Part shown: in pieces, positions 34,429 through 46,498 of the stretch
Layout: every line of letters begins with the position of its first letter
How positions within the stretch are numbered: position 1 is the stretch's first letter
Source: Hibiscus mutabilis
Taxonomy: Eukaryota; Streptophyta; Magnoliopsida; Malvales; Malvaceae
Direction: 5' to 3'
DNA: 64,000 nucleotides
Assembly (NCBI GenBank): GCA_019671005.1
Contig: CM033725.1
Coordinates: forward strand, 57,571,316 to 57,635,315
Translations under genes and position numbers: made by a program
Notes under the pieces: generated by a model
Databases searched by the model: none
What the model saw: only the letters and a program-made list of their open reading frames with translations
Told to the model about the DNA's origin: nothing

Positions 34429-35270
34429 TTAGGCAGCGAGCGAGCCACCCAAGAACGGTGCATCTACATTGGCATCACTGCAGTAAAGGCACGGGTGCTG
34501 CTGATCAATCTGGAATTTATCCTGTAAAAACGTTCGAGCATATTTCACAAGATTCTCATTGCTTACACATGGGTCCATGGATACTTTCAGCACCATAGCC
34601 TCGGTAAACGCCCCCAACGGTGCGCCGCCGTAGTTCAAGACCATGTATGATGTCTCTTCAGGTGCACACCCGCTTAGCAAAATCCCTCCATCATCCTCCG
34701 GGTGCGAATACGATACTATATGCTCGGCGGTGTCATGAACCAAGTGAAAATCAATGCTCTTGCTGATCAAGTTCTTGGATATTGTAGACTCTACTCCGAA
34801 AGGTTTATGTCCCATTTGCACTTTCTCTCCGTCAATGAGACCACCGCTGTGGCCGGAATCCGAAACGATCGTGAAGGTTGCGCCTTCCGGTAGTCGATTA
34901 ACTAGATCCCTGAAGTAGATGCCTTTGATAGTATACATATCAATAGACACGATTGCTTTCTCTTCCCTGTCAACCCGGTCATTTCTATAGACTGGAATTG
35001 AAGTTCCATATCCACTGAAAAAAAGAACAGGACATCTCCTGCTTTAGCTCTGCTCACCATTGCAGAAAGTTCACGCTTAATGTTTGCAGCTGTAGCCACA
35101 GCCGACGGCGGCTCCGCTTCATCAGTCAGGACCGTAACTTCATCGAAGCCAAGATTTTTGACGATCAAGTTTCGCATTTTTATCGCATCATGTATGCATC
35201 CAGGCAACTTGGATTGAAGAGCAGCGTAGTTGCAACCCACAAGAACAGCTCTCTTGGTGACCTTTTCCAT
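34429..35270 (-). pseudogene. MC5: intronless metacaspase, frameshifted, His to Tyr and Cys to Gly
   Basis: The ATG at 35270 opens MEKVTKRAVLVGCNYAALQS with LPGCIHD. The frame breaks at a run of seven T (minus strand, 35024-35018), where DVLFF should read into SGYG; one base appears to be missing. In the next frame the sequence continues SGYGTSIPVYRN (Tyr codon 35010-35008), and without any intron through AIVSIDMYTIKG to RDLVNRLPEGATF. The nucleophile motif reads SDSGHSGGLID, Gly (34854-34852) in place of Cys with the rest of the motif perfect. The end has SGCAPEETSY, HPCLYCSDANVDAPFLGG. Both dyad residues are lost. The homopolymer frameshift could be a sequencing error, but the two substitutions stand on their own. 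Confidence 0.88.
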
Positions 35271-35384
35271 GGATCTTAATTTCTTCGGTTGAGGGATGTC
35301 AAAAGCCAATTGCTTGGTTAATATTTGTTGGGCTTGGCTGCCATGGTTGCACATGTAACACATATATATACTTGTAATCACTCA

Positions 35385-35759
35385 TTTTTATCTAACCTCT
35401 AAGTATCATATTAACATATTAGTGCATGATTACATATAGGTGTACGCATGTATATGTTAGTTTATTACATAATGATATAAGTGTGAGGGTATGCATGTAT
35501 TGATATGGTGTATTACGTACCTATTAATATACGTATGATATGGTTATATTTATGTTAGAGTATCGTACAAATGTATGTTAGTATATGAGTAGGTCTATAT
35601 GTGTTTGCATGTGTATATTATTAGTGTCCTTGTTATTATTGAATATATACGAATAAGTGTTGCATGTATTATTATTAAGTATACGTACGTATGAACGTAT
35701 GTCATCACAATTGCATGTATGTATACGTAAGTACGTATGTATCTGTATTTACTATTATA
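35385..35759. other. Low-complexity TATG/GTACGT-rich spacer
   Basis: Degenerate repeats of GTATGT, ATACGTA and similar words. No gene. Confidence 0.6.
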
Positions 35760-38264
35760 TTAATATGTATGGACAAAACGGGAAAAATAATAAGAAGCCC
35801 ACTTAAATTAAAATGTCCACATTATTACAAAAATAATAATACAAGGCCCGGTTGGCCCAAGCCCAAGACCCCATTTAACTCTAATTATTTTTGTGCAGAT
35901 AACTATGGGCCGTTGGATTAAAATCTGATCCAACGGCCACGATCAAGGAAGGATAAAAATATTTAGCCAGCCGCGTGAACTACATGTCTGGACGGTTCGA
36001 GTGCCACGCGCGCGTGCAGTCCACGCGCGGACTATTCGATATCCCACGCGTTATAACCCCTCGACTGCTGAGCCCCACGTGTCACGATCTGGAGCCGTTT
36101 CACCAATCAAGGTTTCATCTGGGTTGTTCATCCTTCAAGCCAGCCCGACCGTTAGATCATATCTGATCCAACGGCCGAGAACGCCTCTGGCCGAAGACAA
36201 CTCCCCCATACCGCCACCATGCTTCCACCATGCCGGTCTCCAACCACCGCGTTCAGACATATCATAACACAAAAAAAGAGAGATTATGTCAGTATCAGTT
36301 CAGATCTGAAAAATAGATTATATTACTTGTTACCAAACCAAAGAAACAGAGATATATGTATGAAACAAGTAATTGTAAGGCATTCAAGTTGTAATCGGAA
36401 AGAAAAATACAAAAAAAACAACAAGTTTTTAGTGGTAACACTCTTCTATTTTCTTACTTCTTTGCATGCATACAAAATATAGGTAGTAATAACAAAAAAG
36501 GGGGATTTAGAGTTGTTACCCTCGTCATCTGTGGGTCTCCCCTTACCAGTGACAAGCCTCTTTGGCTTTCCCAGGCCGAATATGGTGAACTGAAGGGAGT
36601 GGGAGGCCCTTTTTGGTTTCGTTTTGGGTTGAATAAAAATGGGGTTTTTCTCGTTTCGTATTTCTTAAATCTAGGCAAAGAGGTGAGTCCTAACGTAGAT
36701 CTAAGTTCATATTCGGGTTCAGTTGGGAAAAAGGTCAGTTTTGGGTGTGTCTTTTGGTTCGCCGGCTCCGGCTAGCAGCGGCCGGCGGCGGAAGGGACGG
36801 TGGTCGGCCGCCGGTTTTTGGGTTCATCACGGGATGAGTTGAGAGCAAAGAGAGGGGGAGAGTTATTATTAAAATGGATCAAAATGAAAATGGGGAAAAT
36901 TTGAGATAAAGCTGAAAAAGGGAGTTTTATAGGTGTTTTTATTTTGTGAAATGGGCAAATTACGTAATAAATCCTCCCGTGTTGTCGATATTTTCGTTTG
37001 TGTCTCGCCGCAGGGGATATTTACAAATCTAGTCCCCCTCGTATTTCAAAATCTTGCAATCTAGTCCTTAAATTACATCGAATCAGTTTTTAAATGGTAA
37101 AATTACCCCTTTAACCATCCCGCATTTTTGGATTTTTCACTTCAAGCCTGCCCTTTGGTCCAATTACAGTTTTGGTCCTTTTAGGTTATGTTTTGCTTGC
37201 ATTTTCGTCCCTAAATTTCATATTATTGTCCTTTAATTTATGCTACTGATGTTTATTTCTTTTCATTTCAGTCCTGTTTCCATGTAAATATTCATGTTCG
37301 TTTATTATAATCGTGTATGTTGAAGTAGCCTTTTGCCTTATTATATATCCCTCGTGTATGCCTTGTATTTTCATGTTTACATGTATATGTGTGTTAAGTT
37401 TATGATGATTATGTATCTTTATGCATTGGTTCGGTTATTTGTATCACGCATATTATGTTGATATTCTAGTTGGCTCGTACACAACATGTTTTGTATTTTA
37501 GCATGTATTGTATGTTCTCTTGGCTTTAGGGTTACGTGTTAGTATATTTTCTTTTTCATGTATAATATCTTGCTCTACATATGTTGAAATGTGCTTTATT
37601 TCTAATATGTATGTCTTCTTGAAATATGTGTTTTTGTTCACACATGTATTTATTCATGCCTTGATATTGTGATATGATAAATTTGTTTTTATTTACTATT
37701 AAGATTAATATGTATATATGTATGTTTTAGTTACGTATTTTATTTATGTTAGATTAGTATTCTGTTATGTTAATATTTATTGCATTTAAATTATTTTCCA
37801 TGTTTTATATTTTGCCCACTAAGATTGCATATAGAGATATAAATTGTCAATGTGGTGCCCTTTTATCCGAGTGTAAACGGGGCCAGTATCAGGCGTAGTG
37901 ATAGTGGTGGGAGTTTACTATCGGATAACGGGGCCTTTAAAATTTACTCGCAATTATAACTGAATTTTAAACTAATCGTCACTTTAACCCGAAAAATCCA
38001 TCATTAATAAAGCGGTAATTATTAAAGTACCAATCTTGGGCGGTGTGGGGGTGCTAATCCTTCCCCATCCGTAACTGACTCCCGAACTCAAAGTTTTTGA
38101 ATCTCTGGTTTTATGGTGTCCGGCCTACCTCAGTGGCCGGTGGCGACTCCAATTTTTAATAAAATGCGGTTTTTAAAAATAACCTCACGGAATAAACGTT
38201 TTATATCTGAAAAATCACCAACACTTCGAAAACCCTGTTTTTTAGCGAAAAAGGCATCGCTACA
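35760..38264 (+). repeat. 5' LTR of the Ogre-type element (start approximate)
   Basis: The right end is firm: GCTACA at 38264, then GA and the primer site. The LTR includes the pair GGGCCGTTGGAT / ATCCAACGGCC near 35907-35938, a GC-rich stretch with CACGCGCGCGTG at 36006, and a long U3/R-like part with ATCCGAGTG...GGTGGGAGTTTACTATCGGAT near 37866-37925. No 3' LTR is in the window, so the start is a guess from sequence character. Confidence 0.55.
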
Positions 38265-38266
38265 GA

Positions 38267-38284
38267 TGGCGACTCCCCTGGGGA
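38267..38284 (+). other. Primer-binding site, Tat/Ogre type
   Basis: TGGCGACTCCCCTGGGGA two bases after the LTR end matches the primer-site form found in Tat/Ogre elements, usually assigned to tRNA-Arg. I recall the assignment and did not check the tRNA. Confidence 0.8.
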
Positions 38285-38948
38285 GAATTTTCGTTTTTAA
38301 ATAAAATAAAGAGAGTCAAGCTTTTCAAATAATTACCGCTTTAATAATATTAGAAGTTACGGGCTGAAGTGACTATTGAATTAATATTCGGTTGTAATTG
38401 CGCATTTACTTTAACGCATTTAAAATTTGGCATATAAACCCGTTTTTTAAGTGGGGGGAAAACGCTAATGCTTTCGTGGAGATATCATTCTCCCGTGTAG
38501 GCCTAGAAAGTACCTTCGGGGCTCGAGTACCTTATGCTTTCGTAAGGATATCGTTCCTTCGTGCAGGCATAAGCGAATGGGTCCCCCTAAATTGAACCCG
38601 GTTGAAAGGAGCCTGTAATGGGTGATGGTCGGGGGCCTTGCTACTCTTAGTAGAGGACAACAAGGACAATTCAGGTACCTCTTAGCACCAACACTGCATG
38701 TAGAGAACATATAGAAACCCACCCCTTTAGAGCCATGCGGATAACCTTAGGTGTTTTAGACGGGACAAATAGGGTTTTTTGGTTTTTGTTTGTTTACCTT
38801 ATTTAATTTGTCCTTTTATTTGTGTATTTATTAATTCTATCCGGTACTGACTTGTTTCCTTTTTTGCTATTTTTTCATGCATTATTACATTTGCATTGCA
38901 TAAAGGTCTTTGGATCAAGTGGTTTACCCAATCGTAAAGTCTTTCACC

Positions 38949-41244
38949 ATGGAAAAAAGGTGTCTTAGAAAAGAAGAACTCAACTTGTCTGTTAGACATT
39001 GGTCAGAAGTCAACCAGAAGGCCCAAGGGGACAGTTTACCAAGTGAACGCGTAATAGCCGGGTACACCAATGTGAGTCTTCAACGGAACAACTTAGGGAT
39101 CTTCAAAGCATTTGGGAAGAATGGGACCAAGATTACAAGAAAGGTTTTTTGATAGTTATGGTGACATTGCACAATTGATGTACATCCGGTCAACCAACCC
39201 CTACTCCGAGCTATTTTTTAGTTCTCGAAATCCCGCTTTTTTTGCTACTTCACCTTCAATGGACGGGATGATGCCCACGGTAGAAGAATACACCGCTCTT
39301 CTTAATCATAAAAATGTTCAAGAAGATTGGATCTACGCAAAACCTCCGAGGAATCAGAATTACACTTCCAAGCTCAAAACCTTTTATGGAATGAGAGTGA
39401 TGATTGGGTCAATGGCTTGATCTTCAGATCCGAGGAGATAATACAATTTTTTCATGGGAAAATATTCGGGACATCATACCAACACATCCGGATGAGGACA
39501 AAAAGTTAGACATGCTTGCCTTGGGAATATATGGATTGGTGATCTTTCCAAGAATACTGCGAAACATTGATGTGGCCATTCTAGATTTGTTTGAGCGGAT
39601 AAAAGAAAGCAAACCCATTACCAGCAATTTTGGCCGAGACTTTTATTTCTCTAAATGCTAGCGAAAACATGAAGAATGGGCGTTTTGAGGATGCGCACAA
39701 TCTATTACGGTGTATGGATTCAAAGCCACATGTGGAAGACGCCGACGAGGGTTCTACCGGGAATATCCTTCCAAGATTTTTTGCCTTTACAGGAATACTT
39801 AACAAAAGAGTGGCGAGGGGACTTGAAAACAAGAAAATGGGCCAGTTTCTTCAGGAATATCCAAAGTGAGGACATAGCATGGAGGGTCCCGTGGCTCGGT
39901 AGAGTTAATTACATTTTATATAGTTGTGGTGATTTCAATTGGCTGATGATGTTGGGACTACATGGAGGGATTGCTTGTGCCCCACTTCTGGTGTCCCAAC
40001 AATTCGGATCGCGACAGTTCATTCTCAACACCGCCGGGTTAAGCCAAACTGAATTTCTTTTCAAAAGGGAGTTCAAAGAGAAAGTTTAGACTATCATGAG
40101 GGCTTGGGACCATTGTTACCGGATTATGGTGGAATGAGACACCGAGTACATGACCACCCCAGAATATGACCTTTAGAGACGTTTGAGGGTAAACGATATG
40201 ATTCTCGAATATGATCAAGGACCAGCAGTGTCACTCGAAGAGCTTACAAGAGTGGTATCGTTTGAAGCTGACATCTTACGGAATGAACTCGAAGAAATTA
40301 AAAAGAAAATGGACATCCAACAGACTCAACATGCGAGCGAGCTTTATAAGACAAGCTTAGAGGTTGACGAGCGGGGCAGGATTATTAGGCAGTTGAAGAA
40401 ATTAAATGCAAATTTGAGCGACAAGAACACTCTTTATCAAAAAGATGCCCTTCTACTACAAGCAAAAGTACAGAAAGCCGGCCGAAGGCAATTCATAGCT
40501 GTGGAAAAAGAAAGAAAGAATGGTATCCGTTTGGTGGAAGAAGAAAGAGAAATCACCAAGAAAGCGATTGAGAAAGAGATAGAAAGCTGCCGGTCGGCTA
40601 TAGAGGAAGAAAAACGGTCATCCAAGAAGGTCATTGACCAAGAAAAGGAAAGACTCAGGCAAGAAATCAGCAAGGGAAAACAAGCAGTCAATCATGAGAA
40701 GGAAAATGTCACCGTATGGAAAAAAAAGTCCATGAGTAGCCGGAATAGACTGTTAGAGATGCAAAAATTGTACGATGACACCATTCAAAGTCTGGAGCAA
40801 AGCCAAAGTCTGAATGGTGAATTAAAAGGAAAGGTGGCGGAAGTTGAACACTCTCTTCGAATGTACTGCCAGAGAAATGGCTTCACTGAGCTACAAGAAA
40901 GAGAGCGCGAAGTAAGCATGTTATGAGCACGAATTAAATCCCTCGAAGCAACTGTTGATGATTACAAGGAAAGAATTAGGGTGTTCGAGGAGGCTACTGC
41001 CAGAGGGGACACCTATTGGCAAAAGAGACTGCGTGACGCTGCCCGGATGGTACAGGATAGGGACCAATATTACGCAAACCTGATGGTGGACATACAGCGA
41101 GTCGCCAGACATGTGAATGATTTGGCCATCGAGGCTGAAACGCTCCGACCTTTCATAGTCCCAGAAATGAAAGAAGCTCCCAGGTTCAACAAGTTGCTCC
41201 AAGCAATTGGAAGATTAGGAGATAGAGGTAGAGCTTATCTATAG
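38949..41244 (+). pseudogene. Ogre ORF1: DUF7745-like N-terminus plus coiled coil, frameshifted
   Basis: Ogre elements carry an ORF of unknown function between the primer site and gag. Here the ATG at 38949 begins MEKRCLRKEELNLSVRHWSE. The reading shifts frame near 39130, 39410, 39640 and 39690. Readable blocks are LMYIRSTNPYSELFF with TVEEYTALL, IYGLVIFPRILRNIDVAI, and WRVPWLG with YILYSCGDFNWLMMLG and GSRQFILNTAGLSQTEF, in the order known from DUF7745 proteins. From 40183 to 40926 a long Glu/Lys/Arg-rich coiled coil follows, then 40981-41244. In-frame stops are at 40087, 40174 and 40924. Not functional as it stands. Confidence 0.8.
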
Positions 41245-41534
41245 TACTCTGTGTTGCAATTAGATCTTTTGTATTAGGAATCTTTATTTTTTAATACGAA
41301 CTCTGTTGTAATCTAGACCCTTTAATTCTCGTGGAAGTAGTTCAAAAGGGTGATTACCAGCGGAATCAGTACCTTATCTGCATACATTCTTGCATTGCAT
41401 CATGATATTCACATCATTATACATGCATTTATTTTCTTACAACCATATTAACATTATGAATATTGTGGCACTGTGTGTGTAGTTAACCCGCAATCATTCA
41501 TCATCCATACCTTACCCAATTACAAAGCCAACTC

Positions 41535-42661
41535 ATGGAAGACAGGATAATCAGTTTAGAAAAAGGGCAAAAAGAGCTCGAGACAAGGCTTAAAGAGGCC
41601 CAAAAAAGCCTCAGTGACCAGATTGCTCAGTCACAAGCATCGATAGTATCCGACATAACCGTACTGTTGGCTAAAAGCCTTGGAAAAAGAGTGGAAGGAG
41701 AAACCGTTCAAGAACCAGAAGGTGCCCCAGCTCACTACAAGGTTCAACCAGCTGCACCAAATCCGGCTAGAAAGATGTATATCGACCCTGCTGGAATGTC
41801 AGCTAGTCTTCAGATAGGGGCACTTGAAACTCAACCCCTCGACACTGAAGCACCCTATGAAGAGGAGGTGCCAGACCTGAACATGGTTGAAAGAATCAGG
41901 ACCGAGGTAGAGAAAAAGTGGGAGGAGAGGTTTCACCTCATGGAGGAAAAATTTAAAACGTTACAAACTATGGAAGAGTCAGGAAATGACGCTAGCGACT
42001 TAAGTCTGGTGTCTGATCTTGTCCTACCACCAAAATTTAAAACACCAGATTTCGACAAATACGATGGAACCAATTATCCTTCCGTGCACATAACAATGTA
42101 CTGTCGAAAGATGGCGGCCTACCTTAAGGACGAAAAGCTACTGATACACTGTTTCCAGGACAGCTTAACTGAATCGGCATTACGGTGGTACACCCAGTTG
42201 AGCAAGGCAAATGTTAAGACATGGAAAGATCTGTCGAGAGCATTCATTGAGCAATATAAGCATGTAACATATATGACCCACAGTAGAATTATGTTGGAAA
42301 ATATGGGGCAGAAGTCCAATGAAAGCCTGCGGTAATACGCCCAAAGGTGGCGGGAAGTGGCCGTCCAAATTCAGGCACCCCTCCCGGAACATGAAATTAC
42401 GCCGTTATTTGTTAATACTCTGAAAGGGGCACTCTTTGATCGCCTCATTAATAACACAAACATTTGCTGACTTAATTGGGAGTCCCTTGAATTGGCAATT
42501 AAGAGTGGTAGAATTGATAGCGGGGAAGGGTCTCGGAAATATAGCAAGAGGAATGAAGTAAACGCCACCAGCACTTATACCACCCCGAAGAACTTCACAG
42601 TCTCATAGCCACAAGCACCTGTGGCAAAAACACAAAACTTGAATCAAAGAGAGGAGAGAAT
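41535..42661 (+). pseudogene. Ogre gag, 5' part
   Basis: The ATG at 41535 starts a 266-codon open frame. A coiled-coil N-terminus (ISLEKGQKELETRLKEAQKS) is followed by LPPKFKTPDFDKYDGTNYPS, ITMYCRKMAAYL and LIHCFQDSLTESALRWYTQL, the capsid core shared by Tat/Ogre gag proteins. A TAA at 42333 falls where relatives have CAA (RQYAQRW). Similarity continues in frame (YAQRWREVAVQIQ, LFVNTLKGALFDR) to 42661, where the LTR of M1 begins. Confidence 0.88.
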
Positions 42662-44208
42662 TGTTGCGCGTAATAAGTGCTACGCAATTGTGCAAGTATA
42701 CACGTCGCAAGTTATAGTATAAAAGATATCGTCTCCACAGGATTGGTGCCACTTCAAGAATCTAGTCTCTTGCCTTTGTAAAAAGTAAAAACACAAGTAA
42801 AGGATTATAGAAGTTTTAACTAATTACTAATCTAGAAAGCAATAAAATAAAATAAAAGATGAATTCAATTGAGAGAGATAGGCTAGGTTATCGTGAGTTG
42901 AGGTGTGATAGCCGATTGGATTGTCTTGGTAAAAGAGTGCATGGGCAACTCGGTTGCCGTGGCAACTTGCACAACGGGTTGCCTTGGCAACTAATTGATG
43001 GTTGCTTGGGCGACTAGTTGGGCAACTACTTGGGCGATCGGGCAGCAACTTCAAGGTTCGGCGGAGCGTTCTTCAATGGTTTCTTCTTATCCCTAAGTCG
43101 AAACTCTAGCTACTTGTGCATGCCTTGATAATACATCCTGTGAATCAAGGGTGAACAACAACCAATCTTGCGCTCCTCTTAGCCGTTGAAATCCTTAACT
43201 TATTCCTGCCGGATTAATCTTCACCATCATTGGATTGAATAAAGATCATATTCATTCGTTTCTTGAATCTAACTCTCCCAATATTAGATAAATGGATGAA
43301 ATCACGAGATCCTCTCCCAATTCACTCGCAAAACAATAATAAGAACCAAGAATGAATAAACCTTGAAATAGAAAAGTGCAAACTCTTATTACCTAAACAA
43401 AAACCAATAGTTTCTCACAACCACAAAACACAATAACCATAGCCAAGTAAATTTAGTTCATGGCTAGGTTCCAAAGAAACACAAGATAATTAATCCCTAG
43501 CATGAACCCAATCGAACAAAGATGAAAAGAAGAGGCTTGTCGAAATCCTCCTTGCCCTTGATGCTTGTCTAAAATTCTCTCCTCTTGCCCTACTTGGAGT
43601 TGTCGAAATTTAACTTGCTCTCTCCCTTGGATTTGTCGAAATCTCCTTGATATTTATAGGGCTAGGCCAAAGTCCTTCTTTGAGGAGGAGTTTGAGTTGG
43701 AATTAAATTATCTTTAAAGAATATAATTTTATTATAATTTTATTCCTATTAGAACTTCTCATATCCTCTTGGAATTTAATTCTTCTTTAATCTCTGCATG
43801 GCAATCAAATTCCTTTGGGCTTGGGCCTTGCTCCATGTCATCTTGGGCTTGTAAAATCATGAATTTCGATATCCATATTGCTTTTGGTCTTTGTCGACAA
43901 ATGCCATGGCAACTGGCTCGGCGTCTCCTTCATGCATTGCCGGCAACTAGCTCGGCATATCCTTCATGCATTGCCCTGGCAACTAGCTCGGCATTGCTTT
44001 GGCAAGTGATCCTGCACATACACACACAAAAACACACCAAAGCAGCATCTATTTCCACAAAAATCACCAAGTTATGTAATCAAGCTCAACGATTGAAGGA
44101 AACATGGATTAATGCATGAATGGCTAACTATGCAACTAATATGAGCCTAAGTCTAACAATAATATGAGTAAAAAGGGTAAGAAAAATAGTACTTTTGAAC
44201 ACTTATCA
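42662..44208 (-). repeat. 3' LTR of M1
   Basis: On the plus strand it runs from TGTTGCGCGTAATAAGTGCT to CACTTATCA. It matches 52790-54327 and 59817-61370. It contains several TTGCCnnGGCAA motifs (42954-42965, 42979-42990, 43973-43982). Confidence 0.9.
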
Positions 44209-44245
44209 CACCCCCAAACTCGAACTATTGCTTGTCCTCAAGCAA
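44209..44245 (-). other. Polypurine tract and hairpin next to the 3' LTR of M1
   Basis: On the minus strand TTGCTTGAGGACAAGCAA (44245-44228; 7-bp stem, AGGA loop) is followed by CGAGTTTGGGGGTG up to the LTR. This is the plus-strand primer of the element. Confidence 0.85.
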
Positions 44246-44492
44246 TGCAAACTCATAATTACCGCCAAGACTTCAAATTTTCACAAACTTAGCTTTGAAC
44301 TTGATTTCAATTCTCGAACCGGGGCACAAAGTATGATTGGCTTTTTATTTTTCGGAAAACTGAGGAGTTACTCGGAATCAAACTATAATGCTTGTGAGTG
44401 TGTGCGGAGTTGTGTGCATGTTGATTTTTCGGATTCTATGCAAACAATAGGTTTTCAAATTACTTCATTGGGTTCTTTTTAACTTGTTTTAA

Positions 44493-44675
44493 CTAGAGCC
44501 AATTTCGGGCACCTCTAGTGTTTTATTTTTAGTTTTCTTAAGTTAATTTAATTGACTAGAGCCGGTTTGGGCACCTCTAGTAAAAAAAAAATTTTAACGC
44601 CTCCTAGAGCCAGTTTGGGCACCTCTAGTGATCAATTTTTTTGCATATGCTAGAGCCAATTTCGGGCACCTCTAG
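44493..44675 (-). repeat. Four hairpin repeats upstream of the 3' LTR of M1
   Basis: Units CTAGAGCC(A/G)(A/G)TTT(C)GGGCACCTCTAG lie at 44493-44518, 44556-44580, 44604-44628 and 44650-44675. Each begins CTAGAG and ends CTCTAG and can fold on itself, with GCC/GGGC extending the stem. The arrangement is conserved in M2 at 61655-61839. Confidence 0.9.
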
Positions 44676-44982
44676 CCTTCATCCAATTTTTATTCTAATC
44701 TCCCAATTAGTTAATTATCAACCTAAGTTTACTAGAACTCCTTAAATCAATCAAACCACAACAAGTGTTTCATCAAATTTAGCATCATAGTAAAATTCTA
44801 TTTTTTTTTCATGGTTATCCTAGAATAAAAATTCTATCAATTAAGTGCATTGGTAAAGTCATCATTGAATATTTATCAAATCTAAGCAATTTTTATTCCA
44901 ATTAAAGGCATGGCAAGCAATTTATGTATCCTAAATGTAATGCTTAAGATTAATGTAACTAAACATGGTAATTACTAATAAC

Positions 44983-45021
44983 AATCCCCCAAACTCGAGT
45001 GAGGCATTGTCCTCAATGCAT
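44983..45021 (-). other. Second hairpin plus purine tract of M1
   Basis: Minus strand: GCATTGAGGACAATGC (6-bp stem, AGGA loop, 45019-45004), then CTCGAGTTTGGGGGATT. It is a near duplicate of the tract at the LTR, about 770 bases upstream of it, and lies just after the PF20167-like gene. Confidence 0.7.
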
Positions 45022-45064
45022 GCATAAAAATAACAAAAATAAAAATAAAAATGCATACGAGGAC

Positions 45065-46498
45065 TTACTCCGAGAGTTCGTCATCGTAGATGATTAGTTT
45101 CCTTCTAGTTGGCGTCTTGATTTTTTTGCTTGAACGCGATGGTTGTTTTCTTGTTGCCGGTGGTGGAATCGATCCTCGTGACGGGTTGTCCTCATCATCC
45201 TCTTCATCAATGTCAATGGCTTTTCGTTTGGAGGATTCAATTGGTGCGGTCTTTATTGGTTCAATGGAGGACTCGTCCGAATCTGAAAAAATCAGAAAAT
45301 GATTCCGTAGGAGTTGATTCGCATAGGTGCTTTACCTTTGGCTTTTTCAGTGGTTTGCCGGGCATTGTCAGAGTTAGTTGCCGTGGCGTCAGCTTCCTTG
45401 GTTGCCGTGGCAAGGATATCGGCGGAAATATTGGGAATGGCACACGGTTGTCCGGTACTTTTCTAGGATGACTTGGGTGATGGCATTGTTGTGCTCCTTC
45501 ATGAACCGCATGAACATTAGTTGTCGATCTTCAATTTGCCTTAGGCGGCTTGCCAATGGGTGCAAAAGTGCTTCAAAGTGTCCCGGGATTAATGGCCGAG
45601 TTGCTCTGGCGTTAGGTGCTTGGGCATTAGGGATTTACCGCGCGGCGGCAGGAGTTGCCGTGGCAATTGGAGGCCTTGAAGAATCTCCGGTGCCTCTCCC
45701 ATTAGCTTCCGGATTAGTGCTTGATTCCAACCAGACTTGGGTAGGGCCTTTTCATCGGTGGACTCACTTGGGACATGCATCTCCTTGCAAAGATTAGAAA
45801 TTAAGCAAGGGAAGAAAAGATAACCCTTATCTTTTGAGCTGCATACAAAAATCTCATCACAAATAATTTTTCCAATGTTAATGATGCGATTATGCAAAAT
45901 AGAATGTATGAGCAAAAGACGTGGTATATCAACGGTAGTATTGTGTGTGGAGGGCATTAAAGAAGTTTTAACAAACTTATTCCATAGTTTTGCCTCGAGT
46001 TTAAGTCGAAGGCGATTTACCGTGCCCTTGTATTTACCGTCGTTCCAATGAGTTCCCGGTTGAGTGAGTTCTTGAAGCACTTTGTCGAGTTGCTTGGGAT
46101 TGATTTGGTTAACGAAGGCTTGATGCTCGTCCTTCTCAATGTAAAGTCCGTAAAAGGTGTTGATGCTTTCGGGACTTATAAGTATGGCCTTGTCACGAAC
46201 AAAAACATAAGGATTATCCGGGTTAGGTGAGTGAGCATAGAATTCTCTTACCCATGAGATGTTACCCGGTTCGGTTGATGGCAAAAGATTTGCCACTTTT
46301 GATGTGCAATCCTTTTGAAGATGAATGGTTCAAGGCCGAAATCTTTGAGAGTTGGAGTATTCAAAGCCTTGTTCTTCATGAATCTTCCGGCTTTCAAACT
46401 TTGATTGAAATCTTTCTTGAAACCGGTGTAGCAAACTTCTTGTATCTTGGTTCTTTGGAGGAACTTGGATGAACTAAAAGTTTAATCTTGGATGCCAT
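45065..46498 (-). pseudogene. PF20167-like (putative plant transposon protein) ORF of M1, frameshifted
   Basis: This is the counterpart of the intact gene at 62225-63664. The ATG is at 46498 and the stop at 45065. A frameshift near 46290-46330 breaks the N-terminal part; the core is open from 46296 to about 45640 (NISWVREFYAHSPNPDNPYV, STHNTTVDIPRLLLIHSILH). Further indels occur at the GC-rich block near 45635 and around 45300-45460. The intact copy lacks these changes. Confidence 0.85.

Noticed and set aside
35400..35760. Possible hormone or stress promoter elements in GTACGT-rich spacer
   Set aside because: The words arise from a degenerate TATG/TACG repeat and have no gene downstream.
35975..36267. 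Overlapping plus-strand frames in GC-rich DNA
   Set aside because: They lie in the presumed Ogre LTR and show no known motif; codon content follows from base composition.
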